Assembly (NCBI GenBank): GCA_900112325.1
Contig: FOLJ01000005.1
Coordinates: forward strand, 130,134 to 194,133
DNA: 64,000 nucleotides
Source: Micromonospora sediminimaris
Lineage (GTDB): Bacteria > Actinomycetota > Actinomycetes > Mycobacteriales > Micromonosporaceae
Direction: 5' to 3'
Below the pieces are notes generated by a model, which did no database searches, had not been told where the DNA came from, and was given only the letters and a program-made list of their open reading frames with translations. This document shows, in pieces, positions 59,177-64,000 of the stretch. The translations under genes were made by a program, and so were the position numbers. Each line of letters begins with the position of its first letter. Position 1 is the stretch's first letter.

Positions 59177-60748
59177 ATGCGCAGAAAACTGATCCGGCGA
59201 TTGCTCGCCGGGGTCACGGTGGGGGTGGTGCTGGCACCGCTTGCCGCGTCGTCCGCGTCCGCGGCCCCGATCGGGGACGTGCAGTGGACGCCGTGTGAGC
59301 AGGACGCCAGCGCCCTGTGCGGCACCCTGGAGGTACCGGTCGACTGGGCCGATCCGAACGGGCCGACAATCGAGTTGGCGCTGGCCAAGCGGCCGGCAAC
59401 GGACCCGACGGTGCGCCGCGGGTCGCTGATCGTGAATCCGGGTGGGCCCGGTGGCTCCGGCGTCGACTCGGCGCTCTGGGCCACCTACGGTGACGAGCTG
59501 CGCCGCCATTTCGACATCGTCGGATTCGACCCGCGCGGGGTGGCCCGCAGTTCACCGATCATGTGTACGCTGGACAAGATCAACGATTTGCCGGTCGAGC
59601 CGATCAAAACGTCCAGCGCATTTGCCCGGATGGTGTCCGCGAGTCGCGCGTTGGCCGATGACTGCCGCGCCAACAGCGGGCCGGTATTCGACCACGTGGA
59701 CACGCTACAGGTGATCCAGGACATCGATGCGATACGCGCCGCGGTCGGTGACGCCCAGCTGAATTTTCTCGGGATGTCGTACGGCACGCTGATGGCCCAG
59801 CAGTACGCGGAAATGTATCCGAGCCGGGTACGCGCCATTGTGGCCGACAGCGTGATGGATCACAGTCAGGACGCGCGTGGTTTCGCCGTCACCCAGGCGG
59901 CCACCGGGCAGGATTCGTTCGACGAGTTCGTGGCCGGCTGCGCCCGGTTGCCGCAGTGCGCCCTCTACGGCCGGGACATCCGCCAGTTCTGGCAGCGGCT
60001 GCTCGACCGCGCAGCCCGGGGTGAGCTGCCGGACCCGGACGATCACACCTACAAGATCACCCAGCGGGATCTGGTCAACTTCGTGCTGGGCAACCTCAAC
60101 TACCAGCCGTACTGGCTTGAGATCGCCGCCGAGTTGGAGCGGGTCGACGCGGGTCGGCCGTCGGGGACGTCGTCGGCGGCGCGGCAGTCGGCCGAGGAGC
60201 CGCCGACCGTGGTGGCCTTCGCGTATCAGGCGGTGCTCTGCCAGGACTGGAACCTGAAGGCACCTGATGTCACCAGGTGGCGGTCGATTCTCGCCGATGC
60301 GCAGCGCGTCGCGCCGGATCTACCGGACCCGCCCCGGGCGTCGGTCGGCGCGATCTGCCTGGGCTGGCCGACTCCGGCGGACAACCCGCAGCGGCGGATC
60401 GACCCGACAAACGATTCGCAACTGCTGCTCGTCAACTCGCTGCACGACCCGGCGACCGGTTACAACTGGGCGCTCGGTGCCGCCGAGCAGTTCGCAGACC
60501 ATGCCGAACTGCTTACCTACGAGGGTTGGGGGCACATCGTGTACGGCCGCGTGAGCTGCGCGGACGAGGCCATCGAGGCGTACCTGATCGATCAGGTGGT
60601 GCCGGCGGAGGGTACCCGTTGCGCCGCAGCCCCGCCGCCGGGCACGACGTCGGCCCGTGGCCGGGCGCCGAGCCAGGACTCCGGCCCCGCCGCGCAGCCG
60701 CCGGTGCCGCTGCGCAGTGACCCGGCGCTGCCGACCTGGCTGTTCTGA
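59177..60748 (+). CDS. Secreted alpha/beta-hydrolase, tripeptidyl aminopeptidase type
   Basis: A 523-residue protein with a signal peptide (MRRKLIRRLLAGVTVGVVL to SASAAP, cleavage near residue 30). The oxyanion loop is IVNPGGPGGSG, the nucleophile elbow FLGMSYGTLMAQ (Ser), the Asp is in NSLHDPATGY and the His in EGWGHIVYG. This matches Streptomyces Tap/Slp-type serine peptidases that release N-terminal peptides, with the TAP C-terminal domain. The last 50 residues are Pro- and Ala-rich and vary in the family. It is expressed alone and ends at a very long hairpin. Confidence 0.9.
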   Translation: MRRKLIRRLLAGVTVGVVLAPLAASSASAAPIGDVQWTPCEQDASALCGTLEVPVDWADPNGPTIELALAKRPATDPTVRRGSLIVNPGGPGGSGVDSALWATYGDELRRHFDIVGFDPRGVARSSPIMCTLDKINDLPVEPIKTSSAFARMVSASRALADDCRANSGPVFDHVDTLQVIQDIDAIRAAVGDAQLNFLGMSYGTLMAQQYAEMYPSRVRAIVADSVMDHSQDARGFAVTQAATGQDSFDEFVAGCARLPQCALYGRDIRQFWQRLLDRAARGELPDPDDHTYKITQRDLVNFVLGNLNYQPYWLEIAAELERVDAGRPSGTSSAARQSAEEPPTVVAFAYQAVLCQDWNLKAPDVTRWRSILADAQRVAPDLPDPPRASVGAICLGWPTPADNPQRRIDPTNDSQLLLVNSLHDPATGYNWALGAAEQFADHAELLTYEGWGHIVYGRVSCADEAIEAYLIDQVVPAEGTRCAAAPPPGTTSARGRAPSQDSGPAAQPPVPLRSDPALPTWLF

Positions 60749-60756
60749 CCGATCGG

Positions 60757-60800
60757 GACGGAGGTGGCCGGTTCGCCGGGGCGAGCCGGCCACCTCCGTC
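60757..60800. terminator. Long bidirectional hairpin terminator
   Basis: GACGGAGGTGGCCGG (60757-60771) pairs exactly with 60786-60800, and the stem continues inward with one G-T pair to a loop of about 2-4 nt. It lies between convergent genes, and its right arm touches the stop codon of the leftward gene. Confidence 0.85.
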
Positions 60801-62172
60801 ACCGCCGTAGCTGGCGGTTCTCCCACCAGAGGGCTAGCTGCTTGCGGCTCCGGTACGCCGCGATCCCGCCCACCGCGAAGACGATCAGGGCGGTCCAGAT
60901 CCAGAACCGGCCGCCGACGCCGCCCGGCGGATCCGCCGCACGGGTACGGCCGGCGCGGATCACCTCCGCCGCTATGTCGAGGGAGACGACCTCCTGCGGT
61001 GCGGTGAGCAGGAGGGTCGGCGGCTGACCGTCCGGCGGCAGCGACAGCACCTCAACACTGCCGATATTGCCGTACACCGGGCGGTCGTCGTTGGGGAAGG
61101 GCCTGGTGTAGGTCGCTGCCTCGGGCGGATGGGGAAGGTAGGACACCACCCAGGGCACGCCGGTCGCCGTCCAGCCGAGGAGTTGGAGGCCGACCACGTC
61201 GTCGACACCGGCGGTGCCCAACGCCCCGCCGTCGGCTCCCGTGGCCGGCTCGATCCGGCGCAGCGTCCACCTCGCGTCATCGCGCCGCGCCACCGTGAGC
61301 CACCGCCCGTCCGGCGTCCAGGCCCCCTTGCCGGCCAGCTCGGTACCGGGCGCGAGCGGAAACGAGGCGATCACGCTGCCGTCGATGTGCGCGACCGTGA
61401 CCACGCGCCCGGTCTGCCAGGCGAGACGGTCCCCACCGGGCGCGAAGGCGACGACCACGCCCGGCACCGTGCCAGATGGCGCCTCGGCCAGTCGGACCGA
61501 GCTGCCGTCGTCCAGCCGGATCAGATTGAGCTGGCGCCGGTGATCACTGCGGTCGAGGTGGATCGGCACCGAGTCACGGACCACGAGTGACATCCCGTCC
61601 GGCGACCAGGCGGCCGGTTCCGTGCCGACCGTCCCGGCCACACCGCTGCGCAGCTGACGGGTCGCACCGGTGACCAGGTCGATGATGTCGACCCGGGGAT
61701 CGCCGCGCTGCGGGTCGTGGGCGATCCACCGGCCCCGTGGGGAGAGCACCACGTCCGTGCCGGCGGTCATCTCCCAGCCGCTGCGGACGACCCGGTAGGC
61801 GTCGGTGTCGCCGTCCACCACGGTGACGAGACTGCACTCGTCGTCGTAGGTCAGGCGTCCGGCCTCCCCGGTGAAGATCACCGAGGCGGGACCGGTCCGG
61901 GGCCGGTCCGTGGCGTGCAGGCTCCCGACGGGCGGCAGGCCGATCCGGTCCGGCAACGCTCCTGGCTCGTCTCGTCCGGCCGGATCCACCGGCGAGGTAC
62001 GGGCTGCCGGCAGTACGAGCCCGCCGAGCACCACCAGCACGAGCGCGGCGGCCACCGCCGTGGCTCGACGCCGTCGCGTGCGGCGCGCCGTCGCCAGAGC
62101 GCGCTGCTCCACCTGGTACGCGGGAGCCTGCGCCGCCGTGGTGTGCAGCACGTCCCGTAGCCGCGTGGTCAT
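60799..62172 (-). CDS. Membrane-anchored beta-propeller-like protein in a sigma-factor operon
   Basis: A 457-residue protein with a cytoplasmic N-terminus (about 1-38), one transmembrane helix (AVAAALVLVVLGGLVLPAA), a large external region with WD40/TolB-like blades (AAWSPDGMSLVVR, VAFAPGGDRLAW, GAWTPDGRWLTVAR) and a second helix near the C-terminus (WIWTALIVFAVGGIAAY). The ATG overlaps the stop of the sigma-factor gene (ATGA). Proteins in this position often regulate the sigma factor or sense envelope state, but no anti-sigma domain is recognisable here. Confidence 0.8.
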   Translation of the reverse strand: MTTRLRDVLHTTAAQAPAYQVEQRALATARRTRRRRATAVAAALVLVVLGGLVLPAARTSPVDPAGRDEPGALPDRIGLPPVGSLHATDRPRTGPASVIFTGEAGRLTYDDECSLVTVVDGDTDAYRVVRSGWEMTAGTDVVLSPRGRWIAHDPQRGDPRVDIIDLVTGATRQLRSGVAGTVGTEPAAWSPDGMSLVVRDSVPIHLDRSDHRRQLNLIRLDDGSSVRLAEAPSGTVPGVVVAFAPGGDRLAWQTGRVVTVAHIDGSVIASFPLAPGTELAGKGAWTPDGRWLTVARRDDARWTLRRIEPATGADGGALGTAGVDDVVGLQLLGWTATGVPWVVSYLPHPPEAATYTRPFPNDDRPVYGNIGSVEVLSLPPDGQPPTLLLTAPQEVVSLDIAAEVIRAGRTRAADPPGGVGGRFWIWTALIVFAVGGIAAYRSRKQLALWWENRQLRR

Positions 62173-62678
62173 CGCGCGCTCCTCTCCGGCACCGGGTCGA
62201 CAAGTTCCGGAGCCACCGCGCGAAGCCGGACCAGCGCGTCGTGCCCATGCCGTTTCACCGTCCCGACCGAGCAGCCGAGTACGGCAGCCACCTGCGCCTC
62301 GGTCAGGTCCTCGTAGAAGCGCAGCACGAGCACGGCCCGCTGCCTGGGGGTGAGCTGGCGTAACGCGGCGGCCAGCGTCACCCGGAGGGCGGCGGCGTCG
62401 CTGGGGTCCGGGTGACCGGCCTGCGCAGGCGCCGGGTCGGCCTCCAGCCGTTCGGTGAACCGACGCCGCCGCCACCAGGAGACCTGCTGGTGGTACATGA
62501 CCCGGCGCACGTACGCCTCCGGGTCACCGTCGCGGATCCGCCGCCAGTGCCGGTACGTTCGGGCGAGTGCGCTCTGGAGAAGATCTTCGGCCAGTTGGTG
62601 GTCGCCGGTGAGCAGGTAGGCGGTCCGGGACAGCGCCGGTGAACGGTGCACCACGAACTCGTGGAACGTCTGGCTCAT
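62169..62678 (-). CDS. ECF sigma factor, SigE family
   Basis: This 169-residue protein has sigma region 2 (FHEFVVHRSPALSRTAYLLTGDHQLAEDLLQSALARTYRHW, in sections) and region 4 (LRQLTPRQRAVLVLRFYEDLTEAQVAAVLGCSVGTVKRH). It is of the actinobacterial SigE-family (ECF41-free, short) type. The ATG at 62678 follows GAGGGGG at good spacing; a GTG two codons earlier is possible. It is co-transcribed and translationally coupled with the downstream membrane protein. Confidence 0.92.
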   Translation of the reverse strand: MSQTFHEFVVHRSPALSRTAYLLTGDHQLAEDLLQSALARTYRHWRRIRDGDPEAYVRRVMYHQQVSWWRRRRFTERLEADPAPAQAGHPDPSDAAALRVTLAAALRQLTPRQRAVLVLRFYEDLTEAQVAAVLGCSVGTVKRHGHDALVRLRAVAPELVDPVPERSAR

Positions 62679-62741
62679 CGCCACCCCCTCGGCAGAAGTA
62701 AACGCCTCCTGCCGCGTGGATGGTTGAGGGCGAGGTGGGGA

Positions 62742-62765
62742 CCGGCGCGGGGCGTCCCGCGCCGG
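62742..62765 (-). terminator. Terminator after the azoreductase gene
   Basis: CCGGCGCGGG (62742-62751) pairs perfectly with CCCGCGCCGG (62756-62765) with a 4-nt loop, about 20 bp past the azoreductase stop. Confidence 0.75.
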
Positions 62766-62783
62766 CCTGTCTCACCCGCCCCC

Positions 62784-63443
62784 TCAGGCCGGGACCGGCA
62801 GGTCGCCGAGCGCGCGGCCGGCCTCCCGAGCGGCCTTCAGGGCCTCGGCGTGCATCTGCGCGGCCTGGTCGGTGAACGAGTCAAGGGCGGGGTTGACGCC
62901 GACGAGGGTGAACTCGCGCTCGACCACTGTGAGGTCGGCGCCCCAGCAGTCGGCGAGGATGCGGCGCAGGTACGGCGTCGCGTGGTCCCAACCCTCCCGG
63001 GGCGTGCCACCGCCGTACGCCCCACCACGCACCGTCGCGAGCACGACCCGCTTGCCCGCCAGGAACGGCTGGGCGAACGCTCGCTGGTCGGTGCTCACCA
63101 GGTCGACGTACGCCTTGAAGTGCTGTGAGACGCCGTAGTTGTAGAGCGGCACGGCGAACAGGATGGCGTCGGCGGCGAGCAGTTCGTCCACAAGTGTCGC
63201 GGCGAGGGCGACGGCCTCGCGCTGCTCGGTGGTGTGCTCCTCCGGCGCGGTCGTCCCGGCGGTGACCGCTGCGGCCCAGGCGGTCGCGGGCAGGGGATCG
63301 ACGCCGAGGTGGCGACGTTCGATCGTGTCACCGGGGCGCGTGGCGAGCCACTCCGCCTCGACGATGTCCGCGATCTCGCGGCTCGCCGAGCCGTGGGTGC
63401 GGATGCTGGCATCCAGTCGGAACAGGGTCACGACAACTCCCAT
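62784..63443 (-). CDS. FMN-dependent NADH-azoreductase / flavodoxin-fold quinone reductase
   Basis: A 219-residue flavodoxin-fold protein of the AzoR family: LFRLDASIRTHGSASREIADI at the FMN phosphate loop, AILFAVPLYNYGVSQHFKAYVDL, and VLATVRGGAYGGG. AzoR enzymes reduce quinones and azo compounds with NADH and protect against thiol-reactive stress. The ATG at 63443 is chosen because the preceding 25 codons cover two operator palindromes. Repression by a MarR/HxlR- or TetR-type regulator is likely. Confidence 0.88.
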   Translation of the reverse strand: MGVVVTLFRLDASIRTHGSASREIADIVEAEWLATRPGDTIERRHLGVDPLPATAWAAAVTAGTTAPEEHTTEQREAVALAATLVDELLAADAILFAVPLYNYGVSQHFKAYVDLVSTDQRAFAQPFLAGKRVVLATVRGGAYGGGTPREGWDHATPYLRRILADCWGADLTVVEREFTLVGVNPALDSFTDQAAQMHAEALKAAREAGRALGDLPVPA

Positions 63444-63453
63444 GAGTCTGAGG

Positions 63454-63498
63454 TTCAAGCTTGAATCCGACGATAGCCAGACTCGATTCAAGCTTGAA
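63454..63498. promoter_or_regulatory. Two identical 12-bp palindromic operators before the azoreductase gene
   Basis: TTCAAGCTTGAA occurs at 63454-63465 and 63487-63498, centres 33 bp apart (about three helical turns). The sites flank where the azoreductase promoter should be. Repeated perfect palindromes at integral turns suggest cooperative repressor binding, as with MarR/HxlR-type redox or quinone sensors. Confidence 0.7.
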
Positions 63499-63670
63499 CT
63501 GAATGGGAGATGTCTCACCCTGACGTGTGCCTGCGATGCGTCGAGGCGCGACCGCGAGGATCCTCGGGCAATTGAGTGCCTTCCGGCCGACTACACCGTC
63601 CGGGGCTTCGCACAGCAGGTGCGCGCCGCGATCGCCGCGGCAACCGGTCCCGACAGCTGAGCGGTGCGGG
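63499..63670. other. Stretch with an unassigned rightward reading frame
   Basis: A rightward frame ends at TGA 63658-63660 just before a hairpin. Its last 45 codons (ending AQQVRAAIAAATGPDS) have normal GC bias, but the only in-frame ATG (63442) is inside the operator region and no ribosome-binding site is evident. It may be the tail of a small gene or chance. Confidence 0.3.
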
Positions 63671-63700
63671 GCGGAGTCGTGGCGACTGCCACGGCTCCGC
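63671..63700. terminator. Hairpin terminator, probably of the truncated TetR gene
   Basis: GCGGAGTCGTGGC (63671-63683) pairs with GCCACGGCTCCGC (63688-63700), with one G-T pair and a 4-nt loop, 10 bp past the TetR stop codon. Confidence 0.7.
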
Positions 63701-63710
63701 CTTCGCGTGT

Positions 63711-64000
63711 TCAGTCGGCCGGCGGAGAGGCGGCCTCGCGCACCGCGCCCAGGATTTCCTCCGACACCTCCGTGCCCGCCGTGGCCCGGGCCAGGAGCAG
63801 GCCGCCGACGATGGTGGACAGTGCGGCCAGACCGGCGTTCCCCGGCGCGATCCAGCCGGCCATCTCCCGGACGCCGGCCGCGTACGTCTCACGAGGCCTC
63901 GGGTCGTGCGCGACATCACCGGCGAATCCGGCCGCTGGGCAACCCGCGCCCGGGTCGTCCCGGTGCTCGACCGACAGGTACGTGTCCAGCAGCGACGACC
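63711..64000 (-). CDS. TetR family regulator, C-terminal part only
   Basis: The frame enters from the right edge and ends at TGA 63711-63713. The 95 visible residues (LLDTYLSVEHRDDPGAGCPAAG, in sections, then REMAGWIAPGNAGLAALSTIVGGLLLARA and EEILGAVREA) match the C-terminal domain of TetR regulators in which DDPxxGCP is a hallmark. The DNA-binding N-terminus lies outside the window. It could control the nearby azoreductase gene through the paired palindromes. Confidence 0.8.
   Translation of the reverse strand, partial: SSLLDTYLSVEHRDDPGAGCPAAGFAGDVAHDPRPRETYAAGVREMAGWIAPGNAGLAALSTIVGGLLLARATAGTEVSEEILGAVREAASPPAD

Noticed and set aside
63163..63660. 165-codon rightward gene
   Set aside because: Most of it is antisense to the azoreductase gene and it crosses the operator palindromes; only its last part is outside a known gene and no start can be supported.
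1..64000. tRNA or rRNA genes, insertion sequences, attachment sites or phage genes
   Set aside because: None was recognised by eye: no transposase or integrase motifs, no terminal inverted repeats with target duplications, and no tRNA cloverleaf was noticed. A short tRNA could still be missed without tRNAscan.

Overview
The window is high-GC DNA from a filamentous actinobacterium. GTG/TTG starts, ATGA and GTGA gene overlaps, leaderless-type promoters, a SigE-family sigma factor, a proteasome-type protease, BTAD/SARP-class and LuxR regulators and a large NRPS locus all fit, and I would place it near the Micromonosporaceae. No tRNA, rRNA, CRISPR array, insertion sequence or phage gene was seen. 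Function calls rest on reading motifs in the translated sequence; no database search was run.

Layout. (1) 1-5085, ordinary flank: a truncated SDR gene divergent from a TetR regulator, a scrap of an ECF sigma factor gene, a MOSC-domain protein, a proteasome-type Ntn hydrolase divergent from a Sel1-repeat protein, and a long hairpin terminator. (2) 5086-45637, one nonribosomal peptide gene cluster of about 40 kb. Its left arm holds a 2,4-diaminobutyrate (Dab) aminotransferase, an MbtH protein, an OTC-fold carbamoyltransferase, a free-standing adenylation enzyme, a threonine-dehydratase-like PLP enzyme and an SbnA/SbnB pair for 2,3-diaminopropionate (Dap). Two NRPSs follow (C-A-T-C-A-T and C-A-T-C-A-T-TE), then an MFS exporter. 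An opposed, tightly coupled seven-gene operon encodes a C-methyltransferase, 2-oxo-4-pentenoate hydratase, acylating aldehyde dehydrogenase, 4-hydroxy-2-oxovalerate-type aldolase, ACP, HisC-type aminotransferase and an LnmK-family acyltransferase/decarboxylase. The right arm has two LuxR regulators, a type II thioesterase homologue without its catalytic residues, a SyrP-like Fe/2-oxoglutarate oxygenase, a free condensation domain, an acyl ligase, a large BTAD-NTPase-TPR regulator and two carrier proteins. (3) 45757-51470: a 1755-residue caspase/HATPase/DUF4062/NACHT/HEAT protein divergent from an EACC1-like small protein, a predicted conflict (defence or cell-death) system. (4) 51480-64000, ordinary flank: SGNH hydrolase with TetR, GNAT, a decayed RibD-type reductase, a membrane DJ-1/PfpI protein, a histidine kinase facing a response regulator, a secreted peptidase-type hydrolase, an ECF sigma factor with a membrane beta-propeller protein, an azoreductase and a truncated TetR gene.

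How the cluster may work (inference). Dap and Dab are made in situ, and one of them, or a related amine, is probably carbamoylated. The opposed operon looks like a nikkomycin-style aldol route: LnmK loads a short acyl group on the ACP, the dehydrogenase releases it as an aldehyde, the aldolase joins it to a 2-oxo acid, the methyltransferase and hydratase tailor the product, and the aminotransferase gives an unusual branched amino acid. The first module of the second NRPS has a clear serine code. It is followed by a condensation domain with an altered His motif, then a module with a valine-like but enlarged pocket, then a thioesterase whose nucleophile is Cys instead of Ser. A 20-bp motif, consensus TCTGCCGGTTCTTCTCTGCG, recurs upstream of at least five cluster transcripts and suggests one cluster-situated regulator. 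I do not recognise the product.
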